Source: a virus
Virus record (IMG/VR): IMGVR_UViG_3300049793_000099
Coordinates: 32,911-96,910 of that record
Length of the DNA stretch: 64,000 nt
Reading direction: 5' to 3' (one strand)
Below are positions 46,012-54,724 of the stretch, one piece after another (the first letter of the stretch is position 1; every line of letters starts with the position of its first letter). Below the pieces are notes generated by a model. The model did not search any database, was not told the DNA's origin, and saw only the letters and a program-made list of their open reading frames with translations. The position numbers were made by a program, and so were the translations under genes.

Positions 46012-48006
46012 TTAGTCAGTTATAGCTGCAATTACCAAAACATCACTATTATTATAGTACTGTAATCTAGGAGTTCCATCAGGTCTACTATATATAGTTT
46101 TAGTATATAAGTTAGAAAGGATAGTAGCAGTTGCACTACCAAATATAGTGATAGTGGCAGTATTAAATGTAGTTTGTTGTATATAACCTATGATTGCTGA
46201 AGGTATATTTATACTTGATCTATTAAATACGCACTCAACAAGAGACATATTAGAAAATAATGAAGTTATCTGACTAGAATTAAAAGTATTTGCCCATATT
46301 TGACAATTACTTATGTAACTATTTGTAATGGCACTCTGTCCCACAGTACTTTTATTATATACAAGATCTACACCACTTAATTGATTCCCGCTCATATACA
46401 TATTAGTAAAATCATTACTCTTTATAGTTGTATATAAATCAAAAGAATTATCATATATATATGATCCTTGTACAAAATTATTAAGATAAAATTCCACTCC
46501 CCTAAAATTAATATTATCTACATAAGAGTTCAATATTTTATTTGACCCCATTCCAACAGCTATAAGATAATTATGTGCATCATTTCCAAATTGAAATACA
46601 TTTATCGATGATTCGTCTAATTGTAATGCTACTATATCATTTTTTGTACAAACTACATCATTGTCTCCTAAAACTTCATACCTTCTAATTATTAAATCAT
46701 TATCATAATCATACTCTATTATATCGTAGGCTTGATTGTAATTACTAGTAGAGTATATATTTTTTATCCATTCTGAATTTAGAGTCAAAGAATTAGTTTT
46801 ATTTCCCAATAATCCATTTACATTAGTCCAAGAATATCCTCCCCATATTACTTTATCTCCTATACTATAAGTTTGTATTACTACACTACCTATATCCGCA
46901 GTAGTCCCACTAACATTACCTGTTATACTTATTGCTGTACTCCAATCCCCCGTTAATATTAAAAACAATCCTGTTTGTTCATTATTAAATAATTTACCTG
47001 TTGCTCCATTATTTGCTGTGATAAGTTCATTTGCGTTAAATGTTCCTACAATATTAGAAGCATTAAACGAACTAAGATTTGTCCATATACCATATCCATC
47101 TATTGATTTATTATACTTAGGATTCCAAAATTCTCCATGCCCTTCTTTAGTTAAACTTATGGGAGTCAAAGCTCGTAAATATATTGTAGTTCCTAGTGTA
47201 GTTCCATCATCATATAATGCGGGATGTACTCCTGTAATCTTATATATTGCTCCTGGTATTAAACCATTAACAGGGTCTAGTATTCCAGCAGCAATTATAT
47301 CATATATCTCTAGTATAGTTTTTTCTACCTGTAGAGTACTACTAATATCCCCTAAGGTAGCTAAAGTATAAGTTCCTGCTATTGGTGGTGCTGGAAGTTT
47401 TAAATACACATTATCTATAGTAGGAGCAGTAAAACTGAGTTCTGTAAAATTACCATCTATAGCTAATTCAAAACGTGGAATTCCTGATTGAGTTGATATT
47501 TCTCCTCGTGTTTCCACTCCATCTTCTACACTATTAGAATTTATAATGACATATGTCTCTCCAAGATTAAACTGTCCTAAAGTGTGATTAGTTTCATCAG
47601 TAGTTACTGAAGAAAATATACCTACCTGTCTATTTTTTTCTTCATCGTCTTCAAAAAGGTTAATACCTTGCTCACCTTCTGCATTTAAAAATGAACTAAA
47701 CCCAGATGTATCCAATACACTTTGTAAACCCTGAGAATCTCCACCACTTCCAGAATTAGATAATAATTCTAAATCATTTTCATCAAGAATTAGCTCTGTT
47801 TCTGCTAATGAAGAATTTAATTCATTTTTAAAATTTTTAATATTAAAAATTTCTCCAGTGTCAGTAAATTTAATTAAAGGTATTTGATATTTATATACAA
47901 AATAATCTAAATTATTATTTAGAAAATCTGTAGAAATAATTTCGATAATTTTAAGATTTACATTATCATTAATAGTATCTAATATTTTATTTAGTATTAA
48001 TCTCAT
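46012..48006 (-). CDS. tail fibre protein, 664 aa
   Basis: The first 85 residues look like an attachment part with helical LNKILDTINDNVNLKI; the next section contains GLQSVLDTSGFSSF and a long run of Gly/Thr/Asn-rich strands, typical of fibre shafts. The centre has PGAIYKITGVHPALYDDGTTLG, which resembles a beta-sandwich unit repeated in phage fibres. The last 250 residues show regular repeats of Asn/Ser strands ending in short hydrophobic turns, a beta-helix pattern. It is adjacent to the larger fibre gene and may assemble with it. Composition is also less AT-rich than the lysis genes beside it. Confidence 0.6.
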   Translation of the reverse strand: MRLILNKILDTINDNVNLKIIEIISTDFLNNNLDYFVYKYQIPLIKFTDTGEIFNIKNFKNELNSSLAETELILDENDLELLSNSGSGGDSQGLQSVLDTSGFSSFLNAEGEQGINLFEDDEEKNRQVGIFSSVTTDETNHTLGQFNLGETYVIINSNSVEDGVETRGEISTQSGIPRFELAIDGNFTELSFTAPTIDNVYLKLPAPPIAGTYTLATLGDISSTLQVEKTILEIYDIIAAGILDPVNGLIPGAIYKITGVHPALYDDGTTLGTTIYLRALTPISLTKEGHGEFWNPKYNKSIDGYGIWTNLSSFNASNIVGTFNANELITANNGATGKLFNNEQTGLFLILTGDWSTAISITGNVSGTTADIGSVVIQTYSIGDKVIWGGYSWTNVNGLLGNKTNSLTLNSEWIKNIYSTSNYNQAYDIIEYDYDNDLIIRRYEVLGDNDVVCTKNDIVALQLDESSINVFQFGNDAHNYLIAVGMGSNKILNSYVDNINFRGVEFYLNNFVQGSYIYDNSFDLYTTIKSNDFTNMYMSGNQLSGVDLVYNKSTVGQSAITNSYISNCQIWANTFNSSQITSLFSNMSLVECVFNRSSINIPSAIIGYIQQTTFNTATITIFGSATATILSNLYTKTIYSRPDGTPRLQYYNNSDVLVIAAITD

Positions 48007-48031
48007 ATTTATTTTATATTAATTATTTTTA

Positions 48032-48643
48032 TTATAGTTTTAAATTAATTAAATATCCAACTTGAATCGATTTATCAAATATTCCATAAGAGGTTAATAT
48101 AACATCTCCATTTTTACGTTGAATACCTAAATTAGCATTAATATTAAATTTATTTAATTCAACATTATTTGATATTGTACCACCTAATAATAAATTTATT
48201 GTTGGTTTTTTAATTTCAACAGGAATATCTAAACTTCTTTGTTTAATAAACCAATTATATTTTAAAGATTTTAATTCACCTTGAACTTCCACATCTCCTA
48301 CAATCTTAATAGTATCATTTTCAAAAGGAATTTGGTATTTTCTAACCGCTATTGATTTTATATATTCTTTTAGACGTTCAGTTTCTGATTCTAAATTAAT
48401 ATATTTATCTGCTAATTCTTTATTAAACGGATTTTCCATGACAATTAAACTATCTTTATATATCAAACTATCTTTAAGTTGTATTAGTGGCTTAGGATTG
48501 CTTATAATAGGTGATTTTCCAAATATTTCTGGTATAGTTACTTTAACAACTTTAGTTTCTGTAGGAGATGTCCATCTACCTATGAAAAAAGATATTAATA
48601 AAGCAGTTATTCCAATTATGATATATTTTATATTACTAATCAT
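48032..48643 (-). CDS. membrane-anchored protein of the lysis cassette, 203 aa
   Basis: An N-terminal membrane segment (about residues 6-21, KYIIIGITALLISFFIG) is followed by a helical, coiled-coil-like stretch near 75-100 and a beta-rich C-terminus ending in hydrophobic strands. The single anchor with a long extracytoplasmic part suits a spanin or holin-associated protein. It starts where the endolysin gene stops. Such proteins are frequent in Bacteroides phage lysis clusters, with no tested function that I know. Confidence 0.5.
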   Translation of the reverse strand: MISNIKYIIIGITALLISFFIGRWTSPTETKVVKVTIPEIFGKSPIISNPKPLIQLKDSLIYKDSLIVMENPFNKELADKYINLESETERLKEYIKSIAVRKYQIPFENDTIKIVGDVEVQGELKSLKYNWFIKQRSLDIPVEIKKPTINLLLGGTISNNVELNKFNINANLGIQRKNGDVILTSYGIFDKSIQVGYLINLKL

Positions 48644-49143
48644 TATATAAATATTTTTTTATATTGTGTAAGATGATCTTGTCTTTCTTTTAATCCATTA
48701 TAACCACCATTAATTTTTTTAGTAATAGTTTTAATATCGTCTAAATCTGCAAATTGATTAAGTTTTCTTTTATTCCAAAACCATAATGCACTCACCATAG
48801 CATTAACTTCTTGTTCTAATAATTCAGGATTATTAACAAAATCAATTCCTGTATCTTTAGTTAATTCTTTATAATTAGATAATCCTGTAATTTGGATATA
48901 CCCTCTTCCTTTATATTTTTGACCATCGTTATCATCTTCAGGAGTATTACCTAATCTTTTTGCAAGTTCGCCTGTATCGTATTTATCTAAATATATCTCA
49001 CTACCCAATTCTTTTAAAAATTTAAAATCTCCACTTTCATGTGAAATTTGTGCAAAAAAATGAGATAATCTTAATGGTGTTGTAATATTATATTTAGTAA
49101 GTAATGATTTATATTTATTACTTAATTCTAATACTTTATTCAT
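48643..49143 (-). CDS. GH19-type endolysin
   Basis: This 166-residue protein is a lone catalytic domain of the chitinase/lysozyme GH19 family, used by phages for cleaving peptidoglycan. Glu36 in AQISHESGDF is the first acid and Glu45 in KELGSE the second. The YKGRGYIQITGLSNY block, ALWFWNKRKLNQFADL and the INGGYNGLKERQ segment are classic family features. No signal peptide or cell-wall binding domain is visible, so it needs a holin or equivalent. It sits in the middle of a cassette with spanin-like and membrane proteins. Confidence 0.9.
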   Translation of the reverse strand: MNKVLELSNKYKSLLTKYNITTPLRLSHFFAQISHESGDFKFLKELGSEIYLDKYDTGELAKRLGNTPEDDNDGQKYKGRGYIQITGLSNYKELTKDTGIDFVNNPELLEQEVNAMVSALWFWNKRKLNQFADLDDIKTITKKINGGYNGLKERQDHLTQYKKIFI

Positions 49144-49145
49144 AA

Positions 49146-49334
49146 TTATTTACTTTTATATTTATAATAAGGATCATTTAAAATTTTATTAATTTCAATT
49201 AAACCTTGTTCTGTTTTATCTAAACTTTTTTTAATTTCTAAAGTCTCCTCTTCTAAAGTTAATTTAGTATTTTGATTATAACTTGTACATATTAAAAAAA
49301 TAAATGAAATAAATATTATTTTTAATTTCTTCAT
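49146..49334 (-). CDS. small lipoprotein-like protein, possible outer spanin, 62 aa
   Basis: A short basic start (MKKLKI) precedes a hydrophobic helix and Cys16 (IFLICTS), a weak lipobox since the residue before Cys is Ile instead of small. The rest is an acidic helical segment (EEETLEIKKSLDKTEQ). The ATG overlaps the TGA stop of the preceding membrane protein, the arrangement typical of spanin pairs. Together they could be inner and outer spanins that fuse the envelopes at lysis. Confidence 0.5.
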   Translation of the reverse strand: MKKLKIIFISFIFLICTSYNQNTKLTLEEETLEIKKSLDKTEQGLIEINKILNDPYYKYKSK

Positions 49335-49702
49335 TGTCCTAATTTTTTACGTATATTATCTAAATCTCTTTCCAATTTATTAGCTTTTTCTTTCAATTCT
49401 TTATTGTAATTATCTCTAAGATTATCTAATTCAGCTTTATTTTCAATATCTTTATTTTTTTCAGCTTCTCTAATTGCTTTTAAATAATCTTTACTATCTG
49501 ATAAATTTAAAGCTTTTTGAACATCTAATTTATTATTTGTTTCAATTTCTATATTTTCAGCATTAATCATTCTCGAATAACAAAAGAAACATGCCGCTGC
49601 CAATATAATATTTAAAATTAACGATAGAACCCAAGATCTATTTTTAGGTTCTATATCAATAACTTTAACTAACACATCTTTTGCATCTCCACTATCTATC
49701 AT
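49331..49702 (-). CDS. membrane protein with coiled coil, possible inner spanin, 123 aa
   Basis: Residues 1-20 are hydrophilic, about 23-41 form one membrane segment (WVLSLILNIILAAACFFCY), and the remaining 80 residues are a highly charged Lys/Glu helix, with NYNKELKEKANKLERDL giving heptad-like spacing. That is the plan of an inner-membrane spanin (N-terminal anchor, periplasmic coiled coil). The TGA stop overlaps the next gene's ATG, as in nested spanin gene pairs. A holin is an alternative, but one membrane segment and the long coiled coil favour spanin. Confidence 0.5.
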   Translation of the reverse strand: MIDSGDAKDVLVKVIDIEPKNRSWVLSLILNIILAAACFFCYSRMINAENIEIETNNKLDVQKALNLSDSKDYLKAIREAEKNKDIENKAELDNLRDNYNKELKEKANKLERDLDNIRKKLGQ

Positions 49703-49999
49703 ATATTTATTTTAATTTTTTTAGTTATTACTATTAATTTAGATAGTGTAAAGGTTGTAATATTTTTCATAGTAGGTTTTTAATAATATTTATATTTAAT
49801 TGTTATTAAGATAGGTTAATTTTAAAAAGCCATTTGTAATTTGTTATCAGCTTGATTTATTTCTGAACATTTTGTATCGTAATAGAAGATATTCCATTGT
49901 TTATAAAAACAGTATGATTGTTATTCTCATTAACAATTGTGTAATTTATTGTTATTACTTTTAATATTTATCTTTTTTTTTACAATTTATAAAATTCGC
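49703..49999. other. gene-free region between fibre and lysis genes
   Basis: This 297-base stretch has no frame longer than about 23 codons. A 23-codon frame on the minus strand overlaps the next start by ATGA, but its content is just Lys/Ile/Thr and I do not call it. The region is almost entirely A and T and has an inverted repeat ATTGTTA-TTCTCAT-TAACAAT (49917-49937) plus two ATTGTTATTA-like direct copies. No clear -7/-33 promoter pair is visible. It may hold a late regulatory site or a stretch of unstructured leader. Confidence 0.3.
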
Positions 50000-51604
50000 T
50001 TATATATAAAATATCACTACTCTGATTTTAAAATCAGCGGGGATTGGTGTGATAGGGTTTGCTATATCCCCAACTGCAGTATATGCCTCCATTATAGTAA
50101 CAGTATCTCCAACTAATACGTGCATCACTGTCGGGGTACTATTATTATATTGAACTCCTATACCTCCATCTCCCTCTGGTGTGTTGACTGTAACAATATC
50201 TCCTATAATAAATCCATTATTAGCTGTAGTACACTCTAAATAGGGTATCGCAGATATGATAGTACTGCCAGATAAAGCTGGAGCTAATGAGTGTTGATAA
50301 TCAAATTGCCATATAGGTAAATATTGTATTAATACTTGTATACCTGCATTAGCATTAACTATGTAAGGATTGGGAGTTGTGCCAGTTCCTGTAATTGTTA
50401 CCCCTGTCCCTGCTGTAACTATCGTTTCTGCTCCCGTTGGTGTTGGTACGGCTATTTGAAATGGTGTTGCTGTTGTTCCGTTACCTGTAACAATAGTATT
50501 TGTTCCATTATTAATTTTAGTTTCCGAACCATCTGGAGTAATACTTGTTAAATATTCTTTCGTTACAATAACTTTTCCCGATGCTGCGGTAATTAAGGCG
50601 TTGGTTACACTAGGTAATTCCGCCAATCCATTCTTTAATATTGTAAATGCATCTGAAAGAGATCCCCCATTAGTACCATTCCCCAAACTAAAAAGTCTGT
50701 CTGTAGATACGTATGTAGTAGGATTTCCACTCGGTGCTGTACCAAACATTCCTATGGATGTTTCACAATAAGCATTAGCGTCATTATTATTACCTCCTGC
50801 ATGAGAATACTTTGCAATAGCCCTAGATTGAAATCCTTCAACATGAGAAATATCACCCGAGGCTGTTGTTTGTTCTCCTTCAGCATGAGAAGATATACCA
50901 CTAGCTAAAGTATTAAGGTTTTGTGCATGAGAGGTATCTCCACTAGCTAAAGTATTAAAACCTTCAGAATGTGATTGTGTCCCACTAGCTTCGGTATCTT
51001 CACCCTCTGCATGAGAAGCATATCCAGAAGCTATTGATTGATAACCTTCTGCATTAGCAAAAGTATTACTTGCTATTGTATCTGCACCTGTGGCTGTACT
51101 ATATGAACCTGAAGCAGTTGTGCTATCCCCAGAAGTAAAACTAGAGGTTCCTCTAGCACCTAAAGTATTTGAAGGTGTGGTGCTTATAGACAAATCCACA
51201 GCATTATCACCAATAGGGCCATAATTAAGAGGATCTCTACCTCTAATAACTATACTAGTTTTACTAGACTCAGTTATTTTTTCTAAAGGTGGGAGAGTCG
51301 GTTCAATTGAGAAAAAATTATATACTTTATTAGAATAATCTATATTAAAAGTTATTATATTGTCAGGATAAATAAAATCACTATCTAATAATCCTGTATT
51401 TTCTTCTCCTGATATTACCTCCTTCCATTCCCATCTACTTCCTTCTTCAATACAGTAAACAACCAATCCTTTTTCATATATAAATGCTAAATTATTATTA
51501 ACACCCAAATTTTTTAAAGATTCTTCATTTTCTTTATATTCTTTTACATTTAATGGAATTTGAGTTTGAACTCTTAAACCTAAAGCTTTATTTGTATAAT
51601 CCAT
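50000..51604 (-). CDS. fibre protein with YadA-like head repeats, 534 aa
   Basis: About residues 155-290 consist of roughly eight tandem repeats of some 14 residues with the consensus SHAEGxxTxASGxx (for example SHAEGEDTEASG and SHAEGEQTTASG). This is the left-handed parallel beta-roll repeat of trimeric autotransporter head domains such as YadA, also used in phage fibres. After it the GNGTNGGSLSDAFTI segment and beta strands lead to a C-terminal knob. The N-terminal 110 residues form an attachment part. A head- or tail-fibre that binds host surface is likely. The start overlaps the stop of the next gene upstream by one base. Confidence 0.75.
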   Translation of the reverse strand: MDYTNKALGLRVQTQIPLNVKEYKENEESLKNLGVNNNLAFIYEKGLVVYCIEEGSRWEWKEVISGEENTGLLDSDFIYPDNIITFNIDYSNKVYNFFSIEPTLPPLEKITESSKTSIVIRGRDPLNYGPIGDNAVDLSISTTPSNTLGARGTSSFTSGDSTTASGSYSTATGADTIASNTFANAEGYQSIASGYASHAEGEDTEASGTQSHSEGFNTLASGDTSHAQNLNTLASGISSHAEGEQTTASGDISHVEGFQSRAIAKYSHAGGNNNDANAYCETSIGMFGTAPSGNPTTYVSTDRLFSLGNGTNGGSLSDAFTILKNGLAELPSVTNALITAASGKVIVTKEYLTSITPDGSETKINNGTNTIVTGNGTTATPFQIAVPTPTGAETIVTAGTGVTITGTGTTPNPYIVNANAGIQVLIQYLPIWQFDYQHSLAPALSGSTIISAIPYLECTTANNGFIIGDIVTVNTPEGDGGIGVQYNNSTPTVMHVLVGDTVTIMEAYTAVGDIANPITPIPADFKIRVVIFYI

Positions 51605-52263
51605 TATGTTTTTTTAATTTTAAAATTCATTATCCCATATGAATATATATTATAACTAATAAATATTCTTGTTTTTAAATCCTCATTGTAAAATGATTCA
51701 AATCCAGTTGTAATATCTGCATTATTATCATCATCATAAATATGATAATTATCATTTAAAGAAATATTATTTAATGCAAAACATATTAATCCTATATCTG
51801 TATAATTTATATCTTTACCTTCTTCAAATACTGATATTGAATCCAAAGATTTAGTTTCTAAATAAGTACCACTTTCAATCAATTCTAAAATATCATCAGA
51901 TATAACACCTAAAGGTTCTTGCCAATAATAAATTTTAGTTATTATTGGTTGTATAGGAATATTATTACAATCTGTTTTTTCAGCTTGTATGAAATTATTT
52001 TTTTTATTTATTTGATATATTTCTTGACAATTATCATTACAAATTATTTTAGAATTATATAAAAGATTACTATATATTTTTAAGAGTTGTTTTATTTCTT
52101 CATCACTTAATATTAAATGAACTTCTTGTAATAAATCATATGTAATAGCTAACAAATATATATCAATTGGATTTATTGATTTACCAATTTTAGCTTTTTT
52201 ATATTCTTTATTTAAAGAACTGATAATTCTAGCATAATGTGATTTTTCATTTATTTGTTGCAT
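51604..52263 (-). CDS. hypothetical protein near head/fibre genes, 219 aa
   Basis: A Tyr/Asn/Ile-rich protein. Residues 1-80 look helical (LLAITYDLLQEVHLIL), then a Cys-rich segment IICNDNCQEI and strands to the end, finishing in MNFKIKKT. No enzyme motif is present. It is co-transcribed between the 193-residue Cys-rich protein and the YadA-like fibre, so it is probably a small virion component or fibre adaptor. The family is not recognised. Confidence 0.45.
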   Translation of the reverse strand: MQQINEKSHYARIISSLNKEYKKAKIGKSINPIDIYLLAITYDLLQEVHLILSDEEIKQLLKIYSNLLYNSKIICNDNCQEIYQINKKNNFIQAEKTDCNNIPIQPIITKIYYWQEPLGVISDDILELIESGTYLETKSLDSISVFEEGKDINYTDIGLICFALNNISLNDNYHIYDDDNNADITTGFESFYNEDLKTRIFISYNIYSYGIMNFKIKKT

Positions 52264-52270
52264 AGTTTAA

Positions 52271-52852
52271 TTATTGTTGTATAAATTTACTACAAGAACT
52301 GCAGGTAATAGTTTGACAATTTTTACATTTAGATATTGAACAAAGTTTTTTAAGGTTATTTAACATTTCAATTGCTTGTGAATAATAACCCACATCTAAA
52401 GATTTTCCAATAGAATCAATTAATAAACTCACTGTAATTGTTAAATTACTTGTATAAACATTTACAGAATTACAATCTATAGATTTTTCTATATTTAATA
52501 GATAATTTAACATACATTTATAATAAGGTTGTAAATTATAAGTAATTCCTAAAGCAGGATCTTGGCAATTTATACAACCCTCATCTCCTTCATAATCACT
52601 TTCAACTTCAATAAACCAAATATCTATAAAAGAAACTAAATTTAATTCTTCAGCAGTTACTACAAAAACTTCAGTATTGTCAATTTGTTCTAATTTATAA
52701 TTTAAATCAATACTTAAAGAATCATCTTTAAAAGTAGCGATATTCCATAATTTAATTGAAGTTATTGTACTTCCTGTAATAGTTTCTACATTAATTGCAA
52801 GTTGTTGTCCATCATTTAAAATTTCAAAGTTATTTATAATAACTGCTGCCAT
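52271..52852 (-). CDS. Cys-rich structural protein, 193 aa (putative)
   Basis: The N-terminal 100 residues read as alternating beta strands (an Ig-like or jelly-roll feel), then two Cys in GCINCQ, a helical middle, and a Cys cluster at the end: KLCSISKCKNCQTITCSSC (six Cys in about 20 residues). That pattern suits zinc or disulfide stabilisation. It follows a terminator, so it may have its own transcript. Probably a minor virion protein, by place; no family match made. Confidence 0.45.
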   Translation of the reverse strand: MAAVIINNFEILNDGQQLAINVETITGSTITSIKLWNIATFKDDSLSIDLNYKLEQIDNTEVFVVTAEELNLVSFIDIWFIEVESDYEGDEGCINCQDPALGITYNLQPYYKCMLNYLLNIEKSIDCNSVNVYTSNLTITVSLLIDSIGKSLDVGYYSQAIEMLNNLKKLCSISKCKNCQTITCSSCSKFIQQ

Positions 52853-52865
52853 ATTTTTTGTATAT

Positions 52866-52911
52866 AAAAAAAGCTGACTGCGTACAAATTAATGTTTACA
52901 ATCAGCCTTTA
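52866..52911 (-). terminator. terminator after the 335-aa structural gene
   Basis: AAGCTGAC (52870-52878) pairs with the segment ATCAGCCTT (52901-52909), a stem of about seven pairs with one G-U and one unpaired base; the A-run before it gives the minus-strand U-tract. It lies just after the stop of the structural gene at 52934. Confidence 0.7.
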
Positions 52912-52933
52912 AGGTTATTATTTATTTATGTTA

Positions 52934-53941
52934 TTATACTACTGCTAAATCATCTGGTACTGTAGCATAAGTATCAACCGCTGTTCTAATAGAAGCAAGA
53001 ATTGCATTTGTATTAGCATTATTGGCTAATGTATCTGTATCTTTATCTACAGCAATAGTTAAAACTTTATATTGACGTTCTACAGAAGTTTCTGTACGAG
53101 GCATATAATGTTTAATGTGAATAAGGTTATAAACACCTGATCCAGAAGTATATGTTGGTGTTAAATTTCCAAAATTAGCTGGAAAACCATATTCTCTTGA
53201 TGGGTCATATTTAAATCCTTTAAGATCATATTCTGCATTACTAACCCATTTCGCAGTACCAGTACCTGGTTTTGATGCGGTAATTTGAGTAGTTGTTAAA
53301 ACATCAAGATTTGAACTATTGCCATTTGTAGGTACATTTTCAAAAACTTTACCTTTAACAGTAAAACGAAGCTTACGACCATCATCACGACCAACACGAT
53401 TAGGTTGATATTGTTCTGTAATTAAAATTCCAGTACCATCAGCAACTGCTGTAAATTCATCTGCTCCACGATTAGATAAATTTTTATTTAAAGATAGTAA
53501 AACACCATTTCTAATAGTTGTTGCTGTATCAGAACCTATTACTTGACCTGTTACATAATACCCTTGAATAGTTGTAAAGTTTTCAGGAGATAATTGATCT
53601 TCTAATCTAATTTCAACTTCGCATGTTCTTTTAGCTGCTACAACACCTGCTGTATTGAAACCATCTACTTTATAAGAACCTAATACTTCAGCAGAGTAAG
53701 CAGTAACTGTAACTCTTTCTACATATTTAGGATCAACTTTATCCGAGAATTCAAATCCTCCAGGAATAGCATCCGCTTTTTGTAAAACATAGAAAGGTTT
53801 CTTTGCTGCTACATCTGTACCATCTTTAGATAGTACTTTTAATTCTTTATCTGATGCTGAAGCAATAAAGGTAGGTACTGTTGTTTCTGTAGCTACTGCA
53901 TTTCCAATCATCATCTCACCTACTTGATTTGGTGTAAACAT
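52934..53941 (-). CDS. virion structural protein, 335 aa (putative)
   Basis: A beta-rich, Thr/Val/Gly-rich protein without membrane segments. It starts MFTPNQVGEMMIGNAV and contains strand-turn units such as VERVTVTAYSAEVLG and KRTCEVEIRLEDQLS. The high Ala/Thr/Gly content and a terminator directly after it suggest an abundant product such as a capsid decoration or tube component. crAss-like phages carry structural genes of this size after the capsid gene. Specific function unknown. Confidence 0.5.
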   Translation of the reverse strand: MFTPNQVGEMMIGNAVATETTVPTFIASASDKELKVLSKDGTDVAAKKPFYVLQKADAIPGGFEFSDKVDPKYVERVTVTAYSAEVLGSYKVDGFNTAGVVAAKRTCEVEIRLEDQLSPENFTTIQGYYVTGQVIGSDTATTIRNGVLLSLNKNLSNRGADEFTAVADGTGILITEQYQPNRVGRDDGRKLRFTVKGKVFENVPTNGNSSNLDVLTTTQITASKPGTGTAKWVSNAEYDLKGFKYDPSREYGFPANFGNLTPTYTSGSGVYNLIHIKHYMPRTETSVERQYKVLTIAVDKDTDTLANNANTNAILASIRTAVDTYATVPDDLAVV

Positions 53942-53975
53942 AATTTAATTTGTTTTAATTTATAATAATATTTAT

Positions 53976-54722
53976 TTATTCATTTATTTGGCTCATTTGA
54001 GCCTTTACTTGTAAATTTTGAGGTTTATAATCAGTTAATGCAAGCATTACAGCACGATCTAATATCTCTCTACAAATTTCTGTATTTAATTCACAAGGTG
54101 TTTCTGCAAAAACCCCATCAATTGTTAAATTATCTGATGGAAATGCTGTATTTAAATTTGTAATAATAATAGGTTTTGGATATTTAATATATCTAATTTG
54201 ATATTCTAAGGAACCTAATATATTATAAGGAGATATAATTTCAACAACTTTACTATTGTTGACATTAGATAAATCTAATCTCCATGCAATTTTTTCATTT
54301 GGTTTTTCAAATGGATTGTCAATTTGAGTATCATATTCATCATAAGATACTGGTTTAATATTTAATATCTTATTATTATAACAATCTTCTGAAGTTATTT
54401 TAGCTTTTTCATTAACTATTAAAAATAAATCATTTGGTACTATATAAAATTTTGCTTCAGAATCAATATTAGAAGAATTTGATATAACATCAGTTGTTTT
54501 ATAATCTTTAACTAATTGATTTAAATCCCTACGTCTTTTTTCAGTAGTTTCAAAACCTTTTTGTTTACGATTACTTAAAGGATCGTAGTAATTTTTAATA
54601 ATTTCTAATTGAGCAGTAGTTAAATAAACACTTAACTCGTATTCGTCAATTCCTGGAGAGCTCATAGAGGCTATTGCATTATATGCTAAATTGAACTCAT
54701 TTTTGAACTCTAAATTGGTCAT
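53976..54722 (-). CDS. head-tail adaptor-type protein, 248 aa (putative)
   Basis: It begins with LEFKNEFNLAYNAIASMSSPGI and continues with SVYLTTAQLEIIKNYY, a helical start conserved in adaptor proteins of Bacteroidetes phages; a strand segment DLFLIVNEKAKI and PVSYDEYDTQIDNPF follow. The end is helical. Its place after the capsid and head gene, before the structural gene, is that of a connector that bridges portal and tail. Activity beyond assembly is not suggested. Confidence 0.5.
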   Translation of the reverse strand: MTNLEFKNEFNLAYNAIASMSSPGIDEYELSVYLTTAQLEIIKNYYDPLSNRKQKGFETTEKRRRDLNQLVKDYKTTDVISNSSNIDSEAKFYIVPNDLFLIVNEKAKITSEDCYNNKILNIKPVSYDEYDTQIDNPFEKPNEKIAWRLDLSNVNNSKVVEIISPYNILGSLEYQIRYIKYPKPIIITNLNTAFPSDNLTIDGVFAETPCELNTEICREILDRAVMLALTDYKPQNLQVKAQMSQINE

Positions 54723-54724
54723 AT

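Noticed and set aside
47018-47371. 117-codon plus-strand frame inside a fibre gene
   Set aside because: Antisense of repetitive Gly/Thr/Asn coding sequence; the fibre gene is intact and explains the region.
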